In this document: one piece after another, positions 15,912-23,016 of the stretch
How the letters are laid out: every line of letters starts with the position of its first letter
How positions within the stretch are numbered: position 1 is the first letter of the stretch
Assembly (NCBI GenBank): GCA_003697085.1
Contig: RFFU01000081.1
Location: 1-23,105, forward strand
Direction of reading: 5' to 3'
Length of the DNA stretch: 23,105 bases
Source of the DNA: Candidatus Hydrogenedentota bacterium
GTDB taxonomy: Bacteria > UBA8481 > J006
Notes under the pieces: model-generated
Database searches by the model: none
What the model was told of the DNA's origin: nothing
Seen by the model: only the letters and a program-made list of their open reading frames with translations
Translations under genes and position numbers: made by a program

Positions 15912-17219
15912 GTGCTGACTCCGTACGAAATTATCAAGAAGAAGCGCGACGGAGGGGAACTGACGCGAGAGGAAATCTTCTTCATCATCGATTCTTTCAC
16001 AAAGGGCGAGATTCCCGATTACCAGATGGCCGCTTTCCTCATGGCCGTCTACTTCCGGAAACTCAACGACCTCGAGACGGCGCTCTTGACGCAAGCCATG
16101 CAAGCGTCGGGAAAGTCGATGGACCTCTCTTCCGTTCCCGGGCCGACCGTGGACAAGCATTCCACGGGCGGCGTCGGAGACAAGGTCTCGCTTCCCTTGG
16201 CTCCGCTCGTGGCGGCCTGCGGCGGGTTCGTTCCGATGATGTCGGGAAGAGGTTTGGGACACACGGGCGGAACTTTGGACAAACTCGAATCAATTCCCGG
16301 CTTCCGCGTGAATCTTTCCAATGGAGAATTCGTCTCGGCCGTGCGTGAAGTCGGCTGCGCGATCATCGGCCAAACCGCAGATGTGGCGCCGGCGGACAAG
16401 AAACTCTACGCTCTTCGCGACGTAACCGCAACCGTCGATTCGATGGATCTCATCGCCGCTTCGATCCTCTCGAAGAAATTGGCCGCCGGCCCGAAATCCC
16501 TTCTGCTCGATGTGAAGACCGGGTCCGGCGCGTTTATGCGAGAACTCGACGATTCCCGGGCCTTGGCGCGTTTGATGGTCGCGATCTGCCGTAATTCCGA
16601 CCGAAACGCGCGGGCTTTGATCACGAATATGGATCAGCCGCTGGGAGAAGCCGCCGGTAACGCGAACGAGGTGGAGGAGTCCCTTTCGGTTTTGCGGGGA
16701 GAGGGACCGGAGGATCTCACGACACTGGTCGTGGAATCGGGGGCCCGGATGCTCGAAATGGCCGGCTTGGTGAAGAACCTCGATCAGGGACGCGCCCGCA
16801 TCCGCAATGCGATTACGTCCGGCGCGGGACTGGACCGATTCCGGAAGATGCTGGAGCGCCAGGGAGGCGATCCGCGGGTCGTCGACGACCCGACCTTGCT
16901 TCCGCAAGCCGCCCATCGCTGGGAAGAAACCGCCGACCGATCCGGAACCCTCCTCTCCATCGATACCACGGCGGCGGGAATGGCCGTCGTCGTTCTCGGA
17001 GGGGGAAGGCAGAAGAGCACCGACGACGTCGATCACGCCGTCGGAGTCCGTTTTCTGAAAAAACCGGGCGATGCCGTGGAGAAAGGAGAACCGGTGTTTC
17101 TGATCGATTACAACGACGAGGAGCGCCTCGCGGATTGCCGCGCGCGCCTCGAAAAAGCCATCGTTATCGGCGACGGCGAACCACGGCGTCTTCCGTTGAT
17201 CCTCGAGGAGATCGACTGA
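15912..17219 (+). CDS. pdp: Pyrimidine-nucleoside (or thymidine) phosphorylase
   Basis: 435 residues. It splits thymidine/uridine with phosphate. The phosphate loop KHSTGGVGDK (82-91), the family signature SGRGLGHTGGTLDKLES (111-127), SILSKKLAAG-KSLLLDVK-GSGAFM and the C-terminal beta/alpha domain are all present. The length fits Pdp/DeoA of bacteria (about 430-440). I favour Pdp over strict thymidine phosphorylase from the overall pattern, but substrate range is not certain. GTG 15912 follows GAGAGG by 8 nt. With punA it supplies both halves of nucleoside salvage; its stop shares one base with the recJ start (TGATG). Confidence 0.93.
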   Translation: MLTPYEIIKKKRDGGELTREEIFFIIDSFTKGEIPDYQMAAFLMAVYFRKLNDLETALLTQAMQASGKSMDLSSVPGPTVDKHSTGGVGDKVSLPLAPLVAACGGFVPMMSGRGLGHTGGTLDKLESIPGFRVNLSNGEFVSAVREVGCAIIGQTADVAPADKKLYALRDVTATVDSMDLIAASILSKKLAAGPKSLLLDVKTGSGAFMRELDDSRALARLMVAICRNSDRNARALITNMDQPLGEAAGNANEVEESLSVLRGEGPEDLTTLVVESGARMLEMAGLVKNLDQGRARIRNAITSGAGLDRFRKMLERQGGDPRVVDDPTLLPQAAHRWEETADRSGTLLSIDTTAAGMAVVVLGGGRQKSTDDVDHAVGVRFLKKPGDAVEKGEPVFLIDYNDEERLADCRARLEKAIVIGDGEPRRLPLILEEID

Positions 17220-19447
17220 TGCGCCTCGAAAAAGAGTGGGTCGTCCCGGAACCGGACTTGGCTCTCGTAAACGAGATGGCCCGGGGTCTGGGAGTCTCCG
17301 AGGCTCTCGGGAAATTGCTCGTGGGACGCGGATTCCGCTCACCCCGCGAGGCTCTTGCCTTTCTCGATACGAGTCTCGACCGTCTCTCGAATCCCTTTCT
17401 CCTCAACGAAATGGTAAACGCGGTCGGCCGTGTCCGGCTCGCGCGGAGGCGGGGCGAGACCGTGTTCATCGCCGGAGACCGTGACGTGGACGGCGTCACC
17501 TCGACGGCGCTTTTGGTGAACCTGATGAAACTCTTCGGCATCAACTGCCGCTGGCGCGTTCCCCTTCCGGAAGACGGATACGGACTGAGCGTAAGGGCCG
17601 TGGAAGCGGCGGCGGCCGCGGGAGCGAAACTTCTGATCGCCGTCGATTGCGGTATCCGCGATTTCGCCGGCGCCGAGCGGGCCGAAAAACTCGGGCTCGA
17701 TCTCATCATCCTCGATCATCACGAGCCGGCGGAGAAACTTCCTCGAGCCTGGGCCGTCGTCGATCCCAAGCGCGGGGATTCGCGGTACCCCTTTTCGGAA
17801 CTGAGCGCCTGCGGGCTCGCGTTCAAATTCGCTCAAGCCCTGCTCCTTTCCGAGGACGAGGAATTCTACGGAAAAGAGATCGTGGTCTTCGACTTCGAGA
17901 CTTCGGGATTCCAGCCGTCCCGCGCCCAGATCATCGAGATGGGAGCCGTGAAGACCCTCAACGGCAATGTCCTGGAGGAGTTCTCGTCCTTCGTGGAATG
18001 TCCCTCCCCTCTCGATCCTTCCTGCACGGAAGTACACGGCATCCGGGACGAGGACTTACGCGGAGCGCCTCCACTTGAAGAAGTCCTGCCGCGGTTTCTG
18101 GAATTTGTCGGCGACGCGATCCTGGTGGCTCACAACGCGCCGTTCGACATCAAGTTTCTCAATTCCGCGCTCAAGGAGTGCGGGTTGCCGCGCCTAAAAA
18201 ACCCCGTCTGGGACACGCTGCGGATGGCACGAACGCACTTTCCGGCAATGGGCCACAGCCTTGAAAATATGGCGGAGGAATTGGGGTTGAAATTGGATCA
18301 GGCGCACCGGGCCGTCGATGATGCCCGTGCCACTTTCGAACTCCTCAAGCGCATCGTCGTCCGCCGCAACGCGAAACTTCTCGCGTTCCTCGGAGAACAC
18401 CTCGACCTCGTGGCTCTCTCGACCGTGGCGGACGTCGTCCCGCTCGTCGACGAAAATCGCGTTCTGGTGAAGAAAGGCTTGGAAAAACTTTCGTCGAGCC
18501 GGCGGCCGGGAATCGTCGCCCTTCGAACAGCCCTCCTTCGTCGGGGATCGGATCCGACCGCCAAGGACGTTTCCTGGTCGTTCGCTCCTCTGATCAATGC
18601 GGCCGGGAGAATGGGTCGCGCCGCACTCGCCGTTAACCTTCTGCTTACGAGGAACGAGCGGGAGGCTTCCGAGATCGTGGCGAAATTGACCGCGCTCAAT
18701 ACCGAGCGGAAGGAGCGCGTCAAAACCAATATGGAAGCGGTCATCGCGGAACTGGAAGAGACCTTCGATCCCGAGCGGGACATGGCGGTGGTCGTCTGTG
18801 TTCGGGATATCGAACACGGCGTGACGGGCATCGTGGCGAACCGGCTCCTTCACGATCTTGGCCGGCCCGTCGCCGTGCTGATCGAGGACGAGCGCGGGAT
18901 CGCCCGGGGAACGACGCGAAGCATCGAGGGATTCGATATCACCGTCGCGCTGAAGCGACTCGAACACCTTTTGCTGAAATGGGGCGGGCATTCCGGCGCG
19001 GCTGGCCTCTCCCTCCGGATGGAAAACCTCGAGGCCTTTCGTCAGGGGTTGAACGAACTCGTGGCTCGCGAGATTCCCCCGGAACGGTTGCGGCCGCGGT
19101 TGCGGATCGACGCCGAGCTCCAACCGGATGAGATCAATGATCGGCTCGTCAAGGAACTTGAACTCGTCGAACCCACGGGGCATGGTAACGAGCGGCCCGT
19201 CTTCTGCATCCGTAGCGCCCGCGTCGGAGAGATACGGCGGATGGGCGACCAAGAACAACATCTCAAGGTGACCGTGGAATCGAGAAACGGCCCCCTCGAG
19301 TTCGTGGCCTGGAACGTGGACGACGCTCTGGTGCCGTATCCCGGCGAAGAGATCGACGTGGCCTTCGGGTTGGAACGAAACGAATGGCGCGGGCTCGAAC
19401 GCATTCAGTGCCTCGTCGAGGACATCAAAAGGAGGGGGAGAGTATGA
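17219..19447 (+). CDS. recJ: RecJ 5'-3' exonuclease with DnaQ-like DEDDh exonuclease inserted in the DHH core
   Basis: 742 residues, against about 560-580 for ordinary RecJ. RecJ parts: motif I GDRDVDG (Asp87, Asp89, Asp91), motif II VDCG (Asp143), DHH at 166-168, ACGLAFKFAQAL (197-208), then after an interruption LDLVALSTVADVVPL (Asp405), LINAAGRM (458-465), DHHA1 signature GGHSGAAG (589-596) and the OB-domain phrase PTGHGNERPVF (652-662). Between them residues ~221-380 are a complete DnaQ/epsilon-type 3'-5' exonuclease: FDFET (Asp225, Glu227), AHNAPFD (Asp310) and HRAVDD (His363, Asp368), so all five DEDDh residues are kept. ATG 17219 has GAGGAG 8 nt upstream. The frame is continuous across both junctions with no sign of sequencing frameshift. 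Known RecJ needs Mn/Mg and degrades single-stranded DNA from 5' ends; a dual-polarity nuclease is inferred. Confidence 0.93.
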   Translation: MRLEKEWVVPEPDLALVNEMARGLGVSEALGKLLVGRGFRSPREALAFLDTSLDRLSNPFLLNEMVNAVGRVRLARRRGETVFIAGDRDVDGVTSTALLVNLMKLFGINCRWRVPLPEDGYGLSVRAVEAAAAAGAKLLIAVDCGIRDFAGAERAEKLGLDLIILDHHEPAEKLPRAWAVVDPKRGDSRYPFSELSACGLAFKFAQALLLSEDEEFYGKEIVVFDFETSGFQPSRAQIIEMGAVKTLNGNVLEEFSSFVECPSPLDPSCTEVHGIRDEDLRGAPPLEEVLPRFLEFVGDAILVAHNAPFDIKFLNSALKECGLPRLKNPVWDTLRMARTHFPAMGHSLENMAEELGLKLDQAHRAVDDARATFELLKRIVVRRNAKLLAFLGEHLDLVALSTVADVVPLVDENRVLVKKGLEKLSSSRRPGIVALRTALLRRGSDPTAKDVSWSFAPLINAAGRMGRAALAVNLLLTRNEREASEIVAKLTALNTERKERVKTNMEAVIAELEETFDPERDMAVVVCVRDIEHGVTGIVANRLLHDLGRPVAVLIEDERGIARGTTRSIEGFDITVALKRLEHLLLKWGGHSGAAGLSLRMENLEAFRQGLNELVAREIPPERLRPRLRIDAELQPDEINDRLVKELELVEPTGHGNERPVFCIRSARVGEIRRMGDQEQHLKVTVESRNGPLEFVAWNVDDALVPYPGEEIDVAFGLERNEWRGLERIQCLVEDIKRRGRV

Positions 19448-19704
19448 GCGCGGGAAAGGGAAAGGAGTCCGTGTCGGTCTTTGCCGTCGTGGACGAGATC
19501 GAGGAGGACCTGCTCGTGCTGGTCTTCGACGACAATCGGAAATTGACCTGGCCGCGCAAGGAAGCGCCCGCGGGAACACGCGAGGGCACCGTGCTGCGGA
19601 TCACGTTGGAGCGCGACGAGGAGGAACGAAAGCGCCGCGAAGACAAAATCCGCTCGCTTCAACAACGTCTCCTCGAAAGAACACGCAAAGGACACGGAAA
19701 ATAA
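19444..19704 (+). CDS. Small DUF3006-like protein
   Basis: 86 residues. The N-terminal half is a small beta unit (VFAVVDEIEEDLLVLVFDD, LTWPRKEAPAGTREGTVLRI) and the C-terminal half a highly charged helix (DEEERKRREDKIRSLQQRLLER). This fits the DUF3006 pattern (xVDRIE...P...LPEG-KEGDVL, then DEE...R-E-I..L...L). The function of that family is unknown; members are often next to nuclease-like or ComEC-type hydrolase genes. ATG 19444 overlaps the recJ stop (ATGA), and a GGAGGGGGAG ribosome site sits at the end of recJ. It could be an accessory subunit of the operon's nucleases, which is inference. Confidence 0.6.
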   Translation: MSAGKGKESVSVFAVVDEIEEDLLVLVFDDNRKLTWPRKEAPAGTREGTVLRITLERDEEERKRREDKIRSLQQRLLERTRKGHGK

Positions 19705-19706
19705 CG

Positions 19707-21107
19707 ATGACCTATCGCGAAATCGTCGAACGGGAAGCGACCGAGTCGAAGACACTCCCGGTCGTCGCGGAACGATTCCGCGGAATATCGGGAAGAAAGG
19801 TGCTTCTTTTTTCCCACGACGACCCCGACGGGGTGGTGACGGCCTCGATGGCCGCTCGACTCTTGAAACGCTGTGGAGCGGCGGAGGTCGAGGTGCATCT
19901 GCCCCCGACCTTCGACCTCGAGCCGAACGAGGTGCGCGAGGCGCTTTCCGGCAGATCCTTCGACCTCCTCATTTCCCTCGACAAGGGCACCAGCTCCAAG
20001 GCGGATGAACTTATCGCGCTGGTTCCCGACGTTATTGTGATCGACCATCATTATCAGCAGGGAGAAATCCAAAAGGCGCTCGTTTACAACCCCTGCGTTC
20101 AGAACGATCGTCCGTACTGTTCTTGTTCGTACCTCCTCCATATCCTTTCTTCCCTCCTCGGCCGAACTTCCCCGGCGGACGATTGCGACGCGCTTGTGGG
20201 GCTCAAGGCGGATTGGGTCATCGACCCGACGATCGGGAATTGGGGAGCCGAAGAGTTCGTGCGCCCCTTTGTCGAGGAGATGGCGGAACGTTACCCCGGG
20301 CTCTTCCGGAAGACTCCGGGAGCAACCCTCTTCGATGTAACGCAGCGGAAGGAAAGCGTCGTCCTATCGAAAATTGCTCAAGCCTATTTCGCCGTTTCCG
20401 GCGGCGGTTTTCAATATTTCTTCCCCGTCCCCTCGCTCAATGGAGGTCAACCGCCGCGGGTTCTCCTCGAGGCGCTTCTTTCCCTGGACAAGAAGGCGTC
20501 ACGGTTACCGGAGGTCGATTCTCCGCAAGACTTCTTCTCTCTTTTTGAAAACGGTGACATCTTCCGGGAATGCCTGGCGGCCTTCGAGCAGGAGTGGCGG
20601 CGGGTTACGAAACTGCTCGAGATCGCCACACCCTTGGTGGAACTCAACGGGAGCCAGGTTCTGATCTTCTTCTCGGACCGCCTGCGCCTCCTTCCCCTCG
20701 TCGGGGGCCTGGTTCTCGAAACGCTTCTCGCAAGGGAAGGAAAAGAGAACGGTCTTCTGATTATGATCAATCGCGAAGAACACGGAATCCACTTCTCCTT
20801 GCGGGCGAACTGCGACCGGATCCATGTCGGTAAATTCTGCGGCACGTTGGCGCAACGGCTTGTCGACCTTTTCGGCCATCCCGATCAGATCACCGGCGGC
20901 GGCCACATCCGCGCCGGTGAGTGCAGGACACGCCGGAGCGGGGCACCGTACTTCGAAGTCCTTCGCGTCTTCTTCCAACTCGTCGAGGACCTCGTTCGTT
21001 GCGATCGAGGCGAGGCGGAAACGACTGCCGATCCGGCGCTGATCGAAATCCTCGGCCCCGAACGAATCTCTCCCGCCGCAAACAACGGAAAGGAGTCACG
21101 AAAATGA
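19707..21107 (+). CDS. DHH/DHHA1 phosphoesterase, RecJ-like (second DHH protein of operon)
   Basis: 466 residues. It has DHH motif I SHDDPDG (residues 36-42), motif II ISLDKG (Asp92), the DHH triad at 113-115, and a C-terminal DHHA1 glycine motif GGGHIRAGEC (397-406). The order and spacing fit the DHH superfamily of Mn-dependent phosphoesterases (RecJ, archaeal RecJ-like/GAN, NrnA-type nanoRNases). Sequence around the motifs is unlike the upstream RecJ, so it is not a simple duplicate. The HDDPDG form reminds me of archaeal RecJ-like proteins. Substrate (single-stranded DNA, RNA, oligonucleotides) cannot be chosen from sequence. ATG 19707 is 2 nt after the previous stop with only a weak GGA ribosome site, suggesting translational coupling. 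Confidence 0.85.
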   Translation: MTYREIVEREATESKTLPVVAERFRGISGRKVLLFSHDDPDGVVTASMAARLLKRCGAAEVEVHLPPTFDLEPNEVREALSGRSFDLLISLDKGTSSKADELIALVPDVIVIDHHYQQGEIQKALVYNPCVQNDRPYCSCSYLLHILSSLLGRTSPADDCDALVGLKADWVIDPTIGNWGAEEFVRPFVEEMAERYPGLFRKTPGATLFDVTQRKESVVLSKIAQAYFAVSGGGFQYFFPVPSLNGGQPPRVLLEALLSLDKKASRLPEVDSPQDFFSLFENGDIFRECLAAFEQEWRRVTKLLEIATPLVELNGSQVLIFFSDRLRLLPLVGGLVLETLLAREGKENGLLIMINREEHGIHFSLRANCDRIHVGKFCGTLAQRLVDLFGHPDQITGGGHIRAGECRTRRSGAPYFEVLRVFFQLVEDLVRCDRGEAETTADPALIEILGPERISPAANNGKESRK

Positions 21108-21529
21108 CATTCAAAGAAACGGAATATCCCGGCCTTCTTGGCGAGATACGGCGTATCGCCGAGACGGAACGCGATCCTGCGTTGGCCCTCGAACGAATCC
21201 GGGAATTGATCCTCATCGAAAATCGCATTCCGCTCTATCCCGGCCTTGTGACCTTGGTAGGACAGTCGCTTGTCGAGGAAGTTTCTGTCTCGGATTTGAG
21301 CCCCGGCGATACCGTCTCTCTCGACGCTGACGGAAGGACCCTGCTGGGAATTGTCGCCGAGCGGAAAGGCCGTTCCCTTCTTCTCAAAAACGCGGTTCTC
21401 TCGGAACATATTCCTCAGACCCGCGTCGATGCGCCGGAAAAGGCGCGTCGCCTGAACCGAAACGCGCTGGAAACCTCCTGGCCTTCCCTCGTCTTCCAAC
21501 GCCGTTCAGGAAAGAGAGCCGCCCGATGA
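21104..21529 (+). CDS. Unrecognised 141-residue protein in the nuclease operon
   Basis: 141 residues; I do not recognise the family. The first ~50 residues are helical and acidic (LLGEIRRIAETERD, ALERIRELILIENRIP), the middle is a likely small beta-barrel (VEEVSVSDLSPGDTVSLD, LLGIVAERKGRSLLLKNAVL), and the tail is basic (RRLNRNALE, QRRSGKRAAR). No signal peptide or membrane segment. ATG 21104 overlaps the DHH stop (ATGA) and has AAGGAG 8 nt upstream; the end overlaps the kinase start in the same way. Position between a nuclease and a polynucleotide kinase, and a basic tail, would suit a nucleic-acid-binding adaptor, but that is inference. Confidence 0.8.
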   Translation: MTFKETEYPGLLGEIRRIAETERDPALALERIRELILIENRIPLYPGLVTLVGQSLVEEVSVSDLSPGDTVSLDADGRTLLGIVAERKGRSLLLKNAVLSEHIPQTRVDAPEKARRLNRNALETSWPSLVFQRRSGKRAAR

Positions 21530-22770
21530 ACCACACGTTGAAAAAGGGGGAGATCCTCTCCGTCGCCGGACCGGCCTTCGTTCGTGTCAAGCGCGGGATG
21601 GTCGAGATCGTAGGAGCGCCGTTGAAACCGTCGCGAGTACCCTTGAAGATCCCGGAGGGAAAAACGGTTCCGTTCGAGGCAAGGAAACCAAGCGTGCTCT
21701 CCATCACCGGAGCCGACGCACGCGTGGAGGAGATTCGAAAACGGACGATCCCGAGGAAATGGGATCTTCTGATCGAGCGGATCGCAAGGCGGCGGATTCG
21801 GAAGATTATCGTTTTGGGGGAGATGGATACCGGGAAATCCTTCTTCGCCACCTACGTCGCCAACAAATTGCTCGGGCGCGGCATCCGCCCCGCCGTCCTC
21901 GATTGCGATATCGGCCAGTCCGACATAGGACCCCCGGGGTGCTTCGGAGTTCTCGTATTGAAGCGCCCCACACCGTTTCTTGCGCTTCAGGAGCCGACGG
22001 CGATCGAGATGGTCGGAGCCCATTCTCCCGCCCTCCATTTTCTCCCCACGGTGGCGGCCTTTTCCCGAATGACGAAACAGGCCTTGAAAAGCGCGGATGT
22101 ACTGATCATCAACACCAACGGTTGGGTCCAGGGAGACGGAGGAAGAGCGATGAAACGGACGAAACTCGAGGCGTTCGATCCCGATCTCATCGTTCTTATG
22201 CAGCGCGACCGCGAACTTGAACATCTCGTTGTACGTGAACCAAAACGTAAAATCGTTCGCATGGTTGTTTCCCGCAAGGCATCCTTTACACCGCCCGACG
22301 AACGAAAATTGCTTCGCGAGGAGATTTCACGGCGGTATATGAAGAACGCTCGCACCATTACGATCCGCGGATTTTTCACCGCGCGGGCGTATTACGGGAC
22401 CGGACAAGTTTCTCAACCGCCAGTGCCCGTCCCGGGCCTCCTCCACGCCGAACGCCTCTCGGGTTGGGAGGGCTGGCTGCTGGTAACGAAGAAACCGATC
22501 CGGAACCCGGCACGCCTTTCCGAACGGTTGAAATCGCGGATTATGAATATCGTTGCCGGCAGCGAAAGGAACGTGATGGTCGGCTTGCTCGATGCCCGCG
22601 ACCGTTGCCTCGGTATCGGCTCGCTTCAGTCCCTCGATTACGCGCGGCGCATTGCGAGAATCGTAACCCCGGTGCGCAACAAAAAAGCGATTTGTACGAT
22701 TCAGTTCTCTTCGTTGCGGCTGGATCCGAAGGGATACGAGGCGGGGTTCGTCACACCAGGTTCCTTCTGA
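21526..22770 (+). CDS. Clp1/Grc3-type polynucleotide 5'-hydroxyl kinase
   Basis: 414 residues. The N-terminal beta domain resembles archaeal/eukaryotic Clp1 proteins (VAGPAFVRVKRGMVEIVGA, then PEGKTVPFEA, 14-52). The P-loop domain has Walker A GEMDTGKS (98-105), the family phrase DCDIGQSDIGPPG (126-138) and INTNGW (195-200), the Walker B-adjacent NTxGW 'clasp' region of Clp1/Grc3. A C-terminal beta-rich domain follows, as in the family. Known members phosphorylate 5'-OH ends of RNA and sometimes DNA with ATP, feeding tRNA splicing, rRNA processing or repair; they are typical of archaea and eukaryotes and sparse in bacteria. ATG 21526 overlaps the preceding stop. As last gene of the operon it would supply 5'-phosphate ends to the RecJ-like enzymes upstream. 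That link is inference. Confidence 0.85.
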   Translation: MNHTLKKGEILSVAGPAFVRVKRGMVEIVGAPLKPSRVPLKIPEGKTVPFEARKPSVLSITGADARVEEIRKRTIPRKWDLLIERIARRRIRKIIVLGEMDTGKSFFATYVANKLLGRGIRPAVLDCDIGQSDIGPPGCFGVLVLKRPTPFLALQEPTAIEMVGAHSPALHFLPTVAAFSRMTKQALKSADVLIINTNGWVQGDGGRAMKRTKLEAFDPDLIVLMQRDRELEHLVVREPKRKIVRMVVSRKASFTPPDERKLLREEISRRYMKNARTITIRGFFTARAYYGTGQVSQPPVPVPGLLHAERLSGWEGWLLVTKKPIRNPARLSERLKSRIMNIVAGSERNVMVGLLDARDRCLGIGSLQSLDYARRIARIVTPVRNKKAICTIQFSSLRLDPKGYEAGFVTPGSF

Positions 22771-22824
22771 CAAGAAGAGCCTGTTTTGTACCGGGAATGG
22801 GGCTCCTGGTCGTGGATAGGAAGC

Positions 22825-22968
22825 GCAGGTTCTCCAACCTGCCGAAGGAGGAAAGTGAGAAGAAAACACGTCGCTGGAACCGCAGGCATCCTGCCTGCAC
22901 GAATGGAGCGCAGGTTCTCCAACCTGCGGGACGCAGGGAAAGAATCGGGCGCGATCCCTGGGATCGCG
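22825..22968. repeat. Cluster of four palindromic repeats
   Basis: GCAGGTT-CTCC-AACCTGC at 22825-22842 and again at 22910-22927 (21 identical bases when the preceding AGC is counted), GCAGGCA-TCC-TGCCTGC at 22882-22898, and CGCGATCCC-T-GGGATCGCG at 22950-22968, followed by a half-degenerate GGCAGTTTGCCTGC. The arms alternate between two types. It lies between the kinase gene and the next start, and related modules occur at 8.1 and 14.5 kb. Confidence 0.75.
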
Positions 22969-23000
22969 GGCAGTTTGCCTGCACGAAGAAAGCAAAATAT

Positions 23001-23007
23001 AAGGAGG
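23001..23007 (+). promoter_or_regulatory. Consensus Shine-Dalgarno for the last gene
   Basis: AAGGAGG, 9 nt before ATG 23017. It is as strong as the site before the porin gene and marks the following short frame as a true gene start. Confidence 0.75.
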
Positions 23008-23016
23008 TAAGCAAGA

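Noticed and set aside
16290-17342. 350-aa minus-strand open frame opposite the pyrimidine phosphorylase
   Set aside because: Antisense to a gene with an unmistakable family signature; no independent support.
18194-19579. 461-aa minus-strand open frame opposite recJ
   Set aside because: Same reason: it runs antisense to clear RecJ motifs and shows no family features.
22825-22982. CRISPR array
   Set aside because: The repeats are short palindromes with irregular spacing and mixed types; there are no regular 30-40-base spacers and no cas genes.
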